A stretch of 64,000 nucleotides of DNA, from assembly GCA_902587295.1 (NCBI GenBank), contig CACIKS010000003.1, forward strand, positions 1 to 64,000. The letters run 5' to 3'. The DNA comes from an uncultured Pelagibacteraceae bacterium (GTDB lineage: Bacteria; Pseudomonadota; Alphaproteobacteria; Pelagibacterales; Pelagibacteraceae). The notes below the pieces were generated by a model, which saw nothing but the letters and a program-made list of their open reading frames with translations, did not search any database and had not been told where the DNA came from. Of this stretch, positions 53,088 through 62,691 are shown piece after piece (within the stretch, counting starts at the first letter, position 1; each line of letters starts with the position of its first letter). The position numbers and the translations under genes were made by a program.

Positions 53088-54458
53088 ATGATGCAAAAAG
53101 CTCCAAACCTTAAAGTCGTGAAAGATAGTAAAAATAAAAATAATTCAAAAGTAAGTGCACTATCTCCTAGGGAAATAGTTTCAGAGTTAGATAGATATGT
53201 TATTGGACAAAACCAGGCCAAAAGGGCCGTTGCGGTAGCATTGAGGAATAGATGGAGAAGACAAGCACTTTCTGAGGATTTAAAAGAGGAAGTTTTACCA
53301 AAAAATATATTAATGATAGGACCAACTGGAGTTGGAAAAACAGAAATTTCACGAAGACTATCAAAATTAGCGCAAGCTCCTTTTATTAAGGTTGAAGCTA
53401 CAAGATTTACTGAAGTAGGATATGTAGGAAGAGATGTTGAGCAGATTATAAGAGATCTAATTGAAATTGCAATTTCTATGGAAAAAGAAAAAAAAAGGAA
53501 GGAAGTCAAAGCAAAGGCGCAACAATCTGCTGAGGAAAAAGTATTAGATGCTCTTGTTGGAAAAAAAGCAAGCTTGGCTACGAGAGAAAGTTTTAGGAAG
53601 AGATTACGTTCTGGGGACTTAGATAAAAATGAAATAGAAATTGAGGTTAATGATGCAAAGTCAGGTATGCCTAGTTTTGAAATACCCGGTATGCCTGGTG
53701 CTAACATTGGAATGGTCAATCTTGGAGAAATGTTAGGAAAATCAACAAATCTTAAGGGAAAGAAAAAGAAAATGACAGTTAAAGAGTCTCATGAAATCTT
53801 GATTGCCCAAGAGTCAGACAAAATGATCGAGCAAGATAAAATTATAAAAGAGGCTAAGGACTCAACAGAAAACAATGGAATTGTTTTTTTAGATGAAATA
53901 GATAAAGTTTCGGCAAGAACTGACAGAGTAGGTGGTGATGTTTCGAGAGAAGGAGTCCAAAGGGATCTATTGCCTTTAATCGAAGGAACTAGTGTTAACA
54001 CAAAGTATGGACCAGTAAAAACTGATCATATCTTGTTTATTGCATCCGGTGCTTTTCAATTAGCAAAACCGTCAGACTTGCTTCCTGAACTGCAAGGAAG
54101 ATTACCAATAAGAGTGGAGCTTAAAGCGCTTACAGAAAAAGACTTCATTAGAATTTTAAAAGAACCTGATAATAGCTTAATAAAACAGTATAAGGCATTA
54201 CTTAAAACAGAAGATGTTGATTTGGATTTTTCTGATGATGGAATTGAAATGCTTGCAAAACTATCTACAGAGATAAATTCAACGGTTGAAAATATTGGAG
54301 CGAGAAGGTTGCATACTATAATAGAAAAAGTTTTAGACGAGATTAGTTTTAGTGCATCAGACAAAGCTGGTCAAAAAATTTCTATCGACAAGAATTATGT
54401 TAAAAAGAATCTTGGTGATCTTGTAAAAGATACTGATTTATCAAAGTTTATTTTATAA
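53088..54458 (+). CDS. hslU: ATP-dependent protease ATPase subunit HslU
   Basis: [48 protein letters not shown]. Confidence 0.98.
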   Translation: MMQKAPNLKVVKDSKNKNNSKVSALSPREIVSELDRYVIGQNQAKRAVAVALRNRWRRQALSEDLKEEVLPKNILMIGPTGVGKTEISRRLSKLAQAPFIKVEATRFTEVGYVGRDVEQIIRDLIEIAISMEKEKKRKEVKAKAQQSAEEKVLDALVGKKASLATRESFRKRLRSGDLDKNEIEIEVNDAKSGMPSFEIPGMPGANIGMVNLGEMLGKSTNLKGKKKKMTVKESHEILIAQESDKMIEQDKIIKEAKDSTENNGIVFLDEIDKVSARTDRVGGDVSREGVQRDLLPLIEGTSVNTKYGPVKTDHILFIASGAFQLAKPSDLLPELQGRLPIRVELKALTEKDFIRILKEPDNSLIKQYKALLKTEDVDLDFSDDGIEMLAKLSTEINSTVENIGARRLHTIIEKVLDEISFSASDKAGQKISIDKNYVKKNLGDLVKDTDLSKFIL

Positions 54459-54872
54459 TTTTTTCAATTTTATTACAAATGCTCCACTACCACCTAGCTT
54501 TGCGGGTGCCAATTTTATTGAGGTAATTTTTGAAATTAGGTCTGGGTTATTTTTTATAAACTCTGGCAATGTATTTTGAAGTTTGTTGTGTTCTTTAGAA
54601 GAGTACACATCATTTTCGTTGTTTGAATGAATACCTTTTCCTGTAATAATAAGAATTTCACCAAACCCTTTTGCGTGGCAAGTATTTATTAACTGTTCTA
54701 CTTTTTTATTTGCATCATCTATTTTAAAACCATGAAAATCAAATTTAAATTTTCTTGATGAATTTTGATCTTTATTTAATACCTTGTCTTTATCATAAAT
54801 TTCTTTTGGATTGTTTATAAATTCTTTCCAATATTTGGAGTCAGAATTCTTTTCTTTTGTATTTTTACTCAA
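54453..54872 (-). CDS. Smr domain protein
   Basis: [19 protein letters not shown]...[11 protein letters not shown]. Confidence 0.9.
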   Translation of the reverse strand: MSKNTKEKNSDSKYWKEFINNPKEIYDKDKVLNKDQNSSRKFKFDFHGFKIDDANKKVEQLINTCHAKGFGEILIITGKGIHSNNENDVYSSKEHNKLQNTLPEFIKNNPDLISKITSIKLAPAKLGGSGAFVIKLKKL

Positions 54873-55492
54873 GGAGTTTTAATTTCAGCAAGGTACCAAT
54901 TGGGACTAACACTTGAAATCTTTTTAGTAAATTTCCATTCGTCAACAACAGTTTGAATTGTATCAGGATTACCATCAATTACTTTATTATTTTCATCTTT
55001 TTTGACTGAAATAATCTCACTAACAAATTTCACTGTGAAAAAAAGGGCTTCTGCAGTTTTTTCAAATTTTTGAATTGCAGAGGATTTTATTCCTATAAAA
55101 GTTAATTCAGATTGGATTTTTTTTCTTTTTCTATCTTCTATAGCTGATGAAAAATTTGATTGCATCTTTTCTGTTAATAAACTTTTTAAACTTTCTTTGT
55201 CTCCTTTGGAGAAAGAAGTTAATATTGTCTCATAAGCTATTTCAGCACCTTTTAAAAATTGTTTTTTTTCATTTTTATCGAACTCTGTAAGAGACTTTTT
55301 GACTTTATTCTCTGAAACTTTTTTAAATTGACCAAATCTTTTTTCAGTAAACTCAGAATATGCTTTTTCTTCGTGGCCTGTTTTCCTACCTAGAATATTC
55401 CTAAGCCTTAAAATTATAAATCCAGCAATCATTGCCAGAAGTATAATGTCCAGATATCCAAAATTATTACTCATTATTTGATAAATATACAT
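54869..55492 (-). CDS. Tim44/TimA domain protein
   Basis: N-terminal TM, GAEIAYETILTSFSKGDKESLKSLL, C-terminal VVDEWKFTKKI. Confidence 0.9.
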   Translation of the reverse strand: MYIYQIMSNNFGYLDIILLAMIAGFIILRLRNILGRKTGHEEKAYSEFTEKRFGQFKKVSENKVKKSLTEFDKNEKKQFLKGAEIAYETILTSFSKGDKESLKSLLTEKMQSNFSSAIEDRKRKKIQSELTFIGIKSSAIQKFEKTAEALFFTVKFVSEIISVKKDENNKVIDGNPDTIQTVVDEWKFTKKISSVSPNWYLAEIKTP

Positions 55493-55518
55493 TAATAATA
55501 TAATTTAGAAACCGTCAA

Positions 55519-55941
55519 ATGAACACACTTATGTTATTTTTAATTGGAGTTCCGGCTATAGAAATATTTGTAATGATTAAAATTGGCCAGAACATTGGTG
55601 CATTATCTACTATAGGCCTGATTTTTTTAACAGCTGTGATTGGCATTTACTTTGCTAAAATCGAAGGTTTAAATACTTTGAGGTCTGGAGTTTATAATGT
55701 ATATCAAAATAAATTACCCATTTTTGAAATAATTTCAGGAGCGTCAATAGCATTTGCAGCTTTTTTACTAATCGTTCCTGGTTTTATAACCGATTTAATT
55801 GGTTTCTTATTACTTATACCGTTTACTAGAAAAATAATAATAAAATTTTTTATTTCAAAAAATAAGGAAAACTTGAAAAAAAATAATGATTACATTGAAG
55901 GTGAAATTATAAATAAGGAAAAAGATAAAGATGAATTATAA
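55519..55941 (+). CDS. fxsA: FxsA family membrane protein
   Basis: GVPAIEIFVMIKIGQNIGALSTI, LLIVPGFITDLIGFLLLIP. Confidence 0.9.
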   Translation: MNTLMLFLIGVPAIEIFVMIKIGQNIGALSTIGLIFLTAVIGIYFAKIEGLNTLRSGVYNVYQNKLPIFEIISGASIAFAAFLLIVPGFITDLIGFLLLIPFTRKIIIKFFISKNKENLKKNNDYIEGEIINKEKDKDEL

Positions 55942-56347
55942 AATTGTTACTAAATATATTAAGGATTTATCGTTTGAAATACCTGAGGCAAAATCTTATT
56001 TCTTATTAGAAAAAAATATAAAAAAATACAAATATATGTGTGATATTAAAAGCAAAAATATTAAACAAAATATTATACAAATAGATGTAAATTTAAGATT
56101 AGTACCTATTGAAAAGACTACGGATAAAAATATTTATGTTTCAGTAGAACTGTCATCAATAATCGAGGTTGAGAATAATTTAGAAAAAAAGGATTTGGAA
56201 AAAATTATTTTAATAAATGTTCCTGAAAAAGTGTACCCTGAAATAAGAAATATAATTATTTTTTTATTCGAAAAATCAGGATTCAATAAAATTAATATTG
56301 AAGAAAAAATCGATTTCCTTAAGTTGTATGAAAACAGAAAAACTTAA
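55931..56347 (+). CDS. secB: protein-export chaperone SecB
   Basis: YIKDLSFEIPEAKSYFLL; NVPEKVYPEIRNII; conserved position beside fxsA/dnaQ. Confidence 0.85.
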   Translation: MNYKIVTKYIKDLSFEIPEAKSYFLLEKNIKKYKYMCDIKSKNIKQNIIQIDVNLRLVPIEKTTDKNIYVSVELSSIIEVENNLEKKDLEKIILINVPEKVYPEIRNIIIFLFEKSGFNKINIEEKIDFLKLYENRKT

Positions 56348-57015
56348 AAAAAATTTCTTTTAAGTTCTTTTTTTAAAAATTTATCGTGACTTTCGATTTC
56401 TTTTTCTGTTAATTTTATAATATTTTTAAAATATTTCTTTTTTTCTTTTTTTCCAGTTATTGGAATATTTTCAATAGAATCCTTAAATGCTAAAGCGGGC
56501 TCTTTTTCGTCAATTAAGTTTATGTAAACTTTTCTTAATAATTCACAATCAAGCAATGCATTATGTTTGGTTCGTCTGGATAAATCTATACTAAATTTTT
56601 TACATAGGTTGTCTAAAGAATTTGAGGACCCTGGATACTTAGATCTTGCCACGGAAAGCGTGTCTACTATATTTTTTTCAGTATCAAGTATTTTCATATT
56701 AATTTTTTTAAGCTCATGATTTATAAATCCAATGTCGAAAGGAGCGTTGTGAATAATTAATTTTTTTCCGGAAATAAATTCCATAAATTCATTTACAATA
56801 TCCTTAAATTTTGGTTGTTTTTTTAAAATTTCATTTGTATATCCGTGTATTTCTATGGCATCGTCAGATACTTTTCTTTCAGGATTTATAAGCTTATGAA
56901 AAATTCTATTAGTTGGAATTAGATTTTTAGTTTCTATACAAGCAATTTCTAAAATTCTATGATCATCATTAACGGATAAACCTGTGGTTTCGGTGTCTAA
57001 AATAATTTCATTCAT
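56344..57015 (-). CDS. dnaQ: DNA polymerase III epsilon subunit
   Basis: MNEIILDTETTGLSVNDDHRILEIACIE, HNAPFDIGFINHEL. Confidence 0.97.
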   Translation of the reverse strand: MNEIILDTETTGLSVNDDHRILEIACIETKNLIPTNRIFHKLINPERKVSDDAIEIHGYTNEILKKQPKFKDIVNEFMEFISGKKLIIHNAPFDIGFINHELKKINMKILDTEKNIVDTLSVARSKYPGSSNSLDNLCKKFSIDLSRRTKHNALLDCELLRKVYINLIDEKEPALAFKDSIENIPITGKKEKKKYFKNIIKLTEKEIESHDKFLKKELKRNFF

Positions 57016-57574
57016 ATTTTTTTTTTATAATTTTAACATTTTTTTTTAGATTTTTTAAGGAACTGTTATTGTTGATAACATAATCAGAAAATTTTATTTT
57101 CTTTGCAGGTGGAAGTTGTCTTTTATCGAGGATCTTAAAGATTATGCTGCTTTTGCCTTGTTTTATATATCTTTTTAAACGAAGAGTTTTTTTGGTTTTT
57201 ACAAAAATTACTTTATCAAAAGTTTTCATTAGTTTGCTTTCTATTAAAAGTGGAATTTCAAAAATTAATAAATTTTTGTTTTTATTTTTATTTGAAAATT
57301 TAGCTAATTCTCTTCTTACAAGAGGGTGTATTATTTTTTCGAGCTTTCCAAGTGATTTTTTATCTGCTGATATAATTTTTTTCAATTTGCTTTTAATATT
57401 ATTTTTGTTCTTGAGTTTAAATTTTTTACATATTTGATTTTTAAAAGAGTTTTGTCTATAAATTTTACTGACTTCTCTATCTGCATTGAAGAGTGGATAT
57501 TTTTTACCTGATAGCAATTTTGCTACGGTTGTTTTTCCTGATGCTATTGATCCAGTAACTCCTATTTTAAACAT
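57008..57574 (-). CDS. coaE: dephospho-CoA kinase
   Basis: IGVTGSIASGKTTVAKLL, FNADREVSKIY, HPLVRREL. Confidence 0.95.
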   Translation of the reverse strand: MFKIGVTGSIASGKTTVAKLLSGKKYPLFNADREVSKIYRQNSFKNQICKKFKLKNKNNIKSKLKKIISADKKSLGKLEKIIHPLVRRELAKFSNKNKNKNLLIFEIPLLIESKLMKTFDKVIFVKTKKTLRLKRYIKQGKSSIIFKILDKRQLPPAKKIKFSDYVINNNSSLKNLKKNVKIIKKKYE

Positions 57575-58364
57575 TCTCTACTAGTTTAATTATGTTATCA
57601 TCAATTTTTGGCAATATTTTATGCCAAATCTTGAATGCTAATTGTGCTTGATAAATAAACATCATTTTACCGTTTTCTATATTATGGTTTGTTTCTTTTG
57701 CTTTTGAAAGAAATTTTGTTTGAGGTGGGTTATAAATAACGTCATAAAATAATTTTCGAATACCTATTTTGGAATAATCTAAATTTATTTCATCATTAGA
57801 ATTGAGCCCTAAACTTGTAGCATTAATAATTACGTCAGAACTAATACTATCTCCCCAATTTATTATTTTTAATTCTCTGTATTTTTTTCTTAAAGTTTCA
57901 GCTTTCTCTTTAGTTCTATTGCTCAAGAAAATATTTGATGTACCCAATTTGTTTAAAGCAGAAATAATTGAAGGTGCAACCCCGCCTGCACCAAGAATTA
58001 AGGCACTTTTACCTTTCATATCAAAGTTGATATGATTTAATGCAAGCCTGAAACCATCAACGTCAGTGTTGTCTCCTATTATTTGATTACCTTTTTTAAA
58101 TATCGTATTCACTGAGTCCGTTTCCAGTGCAGTAGAGGTTAGTTTGTTTAAAAAGGGTATAACTGCCTTTTTAAAAGGCACGGTTACATTTATTCCATAT
58201 ACTTTTTCATTTTTTAAATCTTCAATTATTTCCTTGATTTTTTCATTGTTGACTAATTTTTTGTCATAAGTCGCATTTAAATTATTTTGTTTAATCCAAT
58301 AATTATGCAACTTGGGGGAAAGAGAATGTTTAATTGGATTTCCTATTACTAAATATTTTTTCAT
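57567..58364 (-). CDS. aroE: shikimate dehydrogenase
   Basis: VIGNPIKHSLSPKLHNYW, GINVTVPFKKAV, NTDVDGF. Confidence 0.96.
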   Translation of the reverse strand: MKKYLVIGNPIKHSLSPKLHNYWIKQNNLNATYDKKLVNNEKIKEIIEDLKNEKVYGINVTVPFKKAVIPFLNKLTSTALETDSVNTIFKKGNQIIGDNTDVDGFRLALNHINFDMKGKSALILGAGGVAPSIISALNKLGTSNIFLSNRTKEKAETLRKKYRELKIINWGDSISSDVIINATSLGLNSNDEINLDYSKIGIRKLFYDVIYNPPQTKFLSKAKETNHNIENGKMMFIYQAQLAFKIWHKILPKIDDNIIKLVENV

Positions 58365-58942
58365 TTAATATTTTTTAAATACTCCTTAATCTGTTTAATA
58401 GGCAAACCCATTATAGCATCCTTATCACCTTCGATTTTTGAAAATAGAGATCTTCCGCCAGCTTCAATTTGATAAACGCCATAGGCGTATAAATCTTTAT
58501 CTTTTACATTAGATAGGTAAATTTTGATCTCTTCCAAATTAAGTTTTTTCATTGTAAGTGTTGAAGCATCAGTATAATTCCAAATCATAGATCCATTTTT
58601 AGAAATACAAACAGAACTTATTAATTGGTGTTTTTGTCCATTTAACTTTTTTAATATATTCAAAGCTTCTTCTCTGTTTTTAGGCTTCGAAATTAATTCA
58701 CCATTTAGATCGATCACGCTATCGGCACCTAACACAATTTGGTCTGGTTTTTTTATACTAACCTTATTTGATTTAAGTTCGGCTAAATTCTTAGATATCA
58801 AAGATGGAGTTGCACCTTCCGAGATTAAGGAAATTTTTACCTCTTCCTCATTCACATTTGAGGGACAAACGTCTGAAGCTATTTTATGACTGTCTAATAT
58901 ATCTTTCCTAACGCCACTTTTAGATGCTAAAATAATTCTCAT
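58361..58942 (-). CDS. Maf-like nucleotide pyrophosphatase
   Basis: ILASKSGVRKDIL, VLGADSVIDLNGELISKPKNREEA. Confidence 0.93.
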   Translation of the reverse strand: MRIILASKSGVRKDILDSHKIASDVCPSNVNEEEVKISLISEGATPSLISKNLAELKSNKVSIKKPDQIVLGADSVIDLNGELISKPKNREEALNILKKLNGQKHQLISSVCISKNGSMIWNYTDASTLTMKKLNLEEIKIYLSNVKDKDLYAYGVYQIEAGGRSLFSKIEGDKDAIMGLPIKQIKEYLKNIK

Positions 58943-59760
58943 TTATTTTTTTTTATCTCGTGTATTTTAATTATTGATGCAGCTGTTTCTTCGACTGACC
59001 TTCTGGTAACATCTATTGAGGGCCAGTTATATTTATTAAATATTTTTTTTGAATCATCCACTTCTTGTTTAATTTGGTTAACATCTGTGTAAGATTGTAA
59101 ATCAGTTGAATGATTAACATTTGCTCTTGTTTTTCTAACTTCTGATAATCTTTCTGGGTCAGCGAACAAGCCAATAACACACAATTTTTTACTGTCTTTT
59201 ATTAAGGTCTCTGGAATAGATTGTTTAAAAACCAATGGTATATTCAAAGTTTTATATCCCCTGTTTGCTAAATAAATTGATGTTGGTGTTTTGCTAGTTC
59301 TACTTACACCTAGTAAAATGATATCAGATATAGAAATATCCTCGTTTTTCTTTCCGTCGTCGTGGGACATTGTAAACTGAATTGCCTCTATCCTTTTATA
59401 ATAATCGTCATCAAGAATATGTTGTGCGCTGGGTTTATAAATTGCTTTTTGGTTTAGAAGTTTTGAAAAACTTAAAATTAAATTTCCTAAAACACCAAAA
59501 CAAGGAATATTATTTTTAAGGCATTCGTTTCCAAGGTATTTGGCAAGTTTGGTATCAACTATTGTATATAAAATAATTGAATTTTTTTTATCATTACATT
59601 CAGTTATAATCTTATCAATTTGTTGATTTGTTCTTGTAAAAACATATTCTTTCTTTTCATAATCAAAATTTGCAAACTGTGATTGTAAAGCCAAGAAAAT
59701 TCTATCTAGAGTTTCTCCAGTAGAGTCAGATATTAAAAATATTTGATATTTATTTGTCAT
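58939..59760 (-). CDS. pyruvate, phosphate dikinase regulatory protein (PPSRP/DUF299)
   Basis: FLISDSTGETLDRIFLALQSQF, ILLGVSRTSKTPTSIYLANRGYKTLNIPLV. Confidence 0.95.
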   Translation of the reverse strand: MTNKYQIFLISDSTGETLDRIFLALQSQFANFDYEKKEYVFTRTNQQIDKIITECNDKKNSIILYTIVDTKLAKYLGNECLKNNIPCFGVLGNLILSFSKLLNQKAIYKPSAQHILDDDYYKRIEAIQFTMSHDDGKKNEDISISDIILLGVSRTSKTPTSIYLANRGYKTLNIPLVFKQSIPETLIKDSKKLCVIGLFADPERLSEVRKTRANVNHSTDLQSYTDVNQIKQEVDDSKKIFNKYNWPSIDVTRRSVEETAASIIKIHEIKKNK

Positions 59761-60031
59761 TAAATTTGTGGATTATTTTAATATAACTATTAGATATCAA
59801 TATTATTTTGTAAAACAATTTTTTTACTCACTTTAGTTAACAAACCTTCAACAAGTTACCTTGTGTTAATAAATTTATATCTAATAATTAACATTGTGTA
59901 TAATAAATGAAAATAGAGCTTTATAACCACTTTTAAGTCCCAATAAATGTAGATAAAATCAAGGTTATCCCTATTACGTAGACTAACATAACCTATTACA
60001 TCAACTATACTTTAAACCTATACTATTAATA
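59761..60031. other. oriC: putative chromosomal replication origin (oriC)
   Basis: 271-bp non-coding AT-rich gap between divergent PPSRP and hemE, as at Caulobacter Cori; DnaA box TTATACACA (59895-59903, minus) and near-box TAATCCACA (59767-59775, minus). Confidence 0.75.
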
Positions 60032-61039
60032 ATGAATAAATTGTTGAAATGTATAATAGATAAAAACAACTCTTACGTTCCTATTTGGTTTATGAGGCAA
60101 GCAGGTAGGTATTTGCCTGAATTTATGGAAATAAGAGAAAAAAACACAAATTTTATCAATCTTTGTCTAAACCCAGAGTTGGTCAAAGATATAACATTAC
60201 AACCTTTAGAGAGATTTAATTTAGATGCTGCTATTATCTTTTCCGATATCTTAATGGTTCCATTTGGATTAGGACAAAAAATAGAGTTCAAAAAAGGTTT
60301 TGGACCCATATTAGAAAATATTGATCTAGAAAAAATTTTAAAAGTAGAAGAAAAAAACTTTATAGAAAAGCTATCACCTGTTTATAAAGCAATAAGTGAA
60401 ACAAAAAAATTAACAGGAGAAAAAAGCTTAATCGGTTTTGTAGGAGCACCCTGGACAATATTAGTTTATATGTTGAACAAGCAATCACCAAAAAAAGATT
60501 TTAATTTTAACCTAATAAAAAAAAACCCAAATTTAATAAAAACACTACTCAAAAAAATTGAAAAATTTATTTGTTTACATATTAAAAAACAAGTAGATGC
60601 AGGAGCAGATATAATTCAGGTGTTTGATTCTTGGGCCGGACTATTATCAGAAAAGGATTTCAACGAGTTTTGTTTAGAACCCAATTTAAAAATTGTTAAA
60701 TTTATTAAAACTTTAAATGTTCCAGCAATTTGTTTCCCAAGAGGCATTGGAAAAAACTATTCTATTTTTTCCTCCACAGTAAAACCAGACTGTATTAATA
60801 TTGATTATGAAATTGATCCTAATTGGGCTAATAACAATTTAAACAATGTAGTGATTCAAGGAGGTATGGATCCCAAAGTCTTACTCGAAGATAAAAAGCA
60901 AATTGAGAAAGAAACTAAAAAATATTTGGAAATCTTTTCTAAACGACCCTACATATTTAACTTAGGTCATGGTGTGTTGCCCCAGACGAAACCAGAAACA
61001 ATAGAATTCATAATAAACTTAGTGAAAGATAATAAATGA
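60032..61039 (+). CDS. hemE: uroporphyrinogen decarboxylase
   Basis: VPIWFMRQAGRYLPEFMEIR, FSDILMVPFGLG. Confidence 0.98.
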   Translation: MNKLLKCIIDKNNSYVPIWFMRQAGRYLPEFMEIREKNTNFINLCLNPELVKDITLQPLERFNLDAAIIFSDILMVPFGLGQKIEFKKGFGPILENIDLEKILKVEEKNFIEKLSPVYKAISETKKLTGEKSLIGFVGAPWTILVYMLNKQSPKKDFNFNLIKKNPNLIKTLLKKIEKFICLHIKKQVDAGADIIQVFDSWAGLLSEKDFNEFCLEPNLKIVKFIKTLNVPAICFPRGIGKNYSIFSSTVKPDCINIDYEIDPNWANNNLNNVVIQGGMDPKVLLEDKKQIEKETKKYLEIFSKRPYIFNLGHGVLPQTKPETIEFIINLVKDNK

Positions 61040-62175
61040 AGCTTCAAAGGATATGTATAATAGGAGATGGATTAACAGGTTTAACTGCCGCCTTGGCTTT
61101 AAAAAAACTAAACATTCAAATCCATCTTTTTGGAAATTTTTTAAATAAAAAGAAAATTAATGACAATAGAGTTACCGCAATCTCTCCGAGCAATTATGAT
61201 TTTTTATTTAAATTCCTAAACCCAAAAAAGAAGAATTTATTTAATGCAATAAAGAAAGTTGATTTATACCACGAACAAAAAAATGAATACTTTAATTTTC
61301 TTAATTTTGAGAACGAAGGAAAAAATGTTATGTATATTACTAAAAATAATCTACTAAAAAAAACTATTATACAAAATTTAAAAAAACAAAAAAATTTAAA
61401 AATTATCAAAAAAAGCATTAAAGACATTAATACTACAAACTCAACCATCTCGACGAATAACACCAAATCTTTTTATGACTTAATTTTACTCTGTGGAGGT
61501 AGAAATTCTGTCCTAGCCAGAAAGCTCATGGGAAACAGGGAAATTAAAAATGATAAAAACGAGATAGCACTGACAACTATAGTTAAACACAAGTCAAATA
61601 TTATTACCTCTAAACAATTTTTTCTCAAAGAAGGCCCATTGGCAATACTTCCTTTGGATAAAAATAAATTTTCTCTAGTATGGAGTGTGAAAAAAAATGA
61701 TTATATTATAAAAAATATCAAAAATTCGCTTAAACAAAAATTAAAAAAAATTTTAAAATTAAATAAAGAAATTAAATTATCAAAAATAAGCTTTTTTCCG
61801 ATCTCATTCAATTTGAATACAAATTTTACAAAAAGGAATGTTTTGATTTTAGGTGAAGGATCATACAATATTCACCCAATAGCTGGTCAGGGTTTTAATT
61901 TGATTTTAAGAGATATTTCAAAATTATTAGATGAAATCAAACACAACTTAAACCTCGGATTACAATTAAAAGATTCATCCATTCTGGAAGAATTTTCAAA
62001 TTCAAGAAAACCAGAAAATTTACTTTTTGGTCTTGGAATAAGCGTTATTAATAGTTTTTTTATGTACAAACATATTAGTCCTGTAGCAAAAGAATTAATT
62101 TTAAGAGATATCGATAAGTTTAAATTTTTAAAAAGCCTAAATCTTAAAATTTCCGATAAAGGTATATTTAAATAA
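61036..62175 (+). CDS. UbiH/UbiF/VisC-family FAD-dependent hydroxylase
   Basis: ICIIGDGLTGLTAALALKKLN, LILGEGSYNIHPIAGQGFNLILRDI. Confidence 0.88.
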   Translation: MKLQRICIIGDGLTGLTAALALKKLNIQIHLFGNFLNKKKINDNRVTAISPSNYDFLFKFLNPKKKNLFNAIKKVDLYHEQKNEYFNFLNFENEGKNVMYITKNNLLKKTIIQNLKKQKNLKIIKKSIKDINTTNSTISTNNTKSFYDLILLCGGRNSVLARKLMGNREIKNDKNEIALTTIVKHKSNIITSKQFFLKEGPLAILPLDKNKFSLVWSVKKNDYIIKNIKNSLKQKLKKILKLNKEIKLSKISFFPISFNLNTNFTKRNVLILGEGSYNIHPIAGQGFNLILRDISKLLDEIKHNLNLGLQLKDSSILEEFSNSRKPENLLFGLGISVINSFFMYKHISPVAKELILRDIDKFKFLKSLNLKISDKGIFK

Positions 62176-62224
62176 ATTATTGACGTATTAAAAATTATTA
62201 TAATATAATGTTGAGAATTTTATT

Positions 62225-62299
62225 GCGGGAGTAGCTCAGTGGTAGAGCGAAACGTTGCCAACGTTTAGGCCGAGGGTTCAATTCCCTTCTCCCGCTCCA
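62225..62299 (+). tRNA. tRNA-Gly (anticodon GCC), CCA encoded
   Basis: GCGGGAG acceptor pairs with CTCCCGC; TTGCCAA anticodon loop; GTTCAATT T-loop; ends TCCA. Confidence 0.95.
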
Positions 62300-62352
62300 A
62301 AAATGAGACAAATTGTTTAGTTAATATTAGTTTTAAAAGGTTTAAATAAATA

Positions 62353-62691
62353 ATGTCAGATCTTCATACAAAAAAATGTATTCCATGCGAAGGAGGAATT
62401 CCTAGCTTTGATATTAAAGAGATTCATAAATATTTAAAAATGGTTGATGGTTGGGAAGTTAAAGCCGATGAAAACAAAATTTACTATTTAATAAAAAACT
62501 TTAAATTTAAAAATTTTTTGGATAGTCAAAATTTTGTTAACAAAGTTGGAACTATAGCTGAAAAAGAAGGACACCATCCAGACATTTGGTTTGGTTGGGG
62601 ATATGCAAAAATTAAAATTTTTACTCATGCTATTAAAGGTTTGCACGAAAGTGATTTTATCTTAGCCGCAAAAGTTGATAAAATATTCTAA
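62353..62691 (+). CDS. pterin-4a-carbinolamine dehydratase
   Basis: FLDSQNFVNKVGTIAEKEGHHPDIWFGWGYAKIKIFTH. Confidence 0.93.
   Translation: MSDLHTKKCIPCEGGIPSFDIKEIHKYLKMVDGWEVKADENKIYYLIKNFKFKNFLDSQNFVNKVGTIAEKEGHHPDIWFGWGYAKIKIFTHAIKGLHESDFILAAKVDKIF

Noticed and set aside
53066-53719. 217-aa antisense ORF opposite hslU
   Set aside because: Fully antisense to a clearly conserved gene; no recognisable domain; expected from codon bias on the reverse strand.
59921-59973. Further DnaA boxes TTATAACCA and TTATCCCTA in the oriC gap
   Set aside because: Two mismatches each in a very AT-rich background; not distinguishable from chance without a model.
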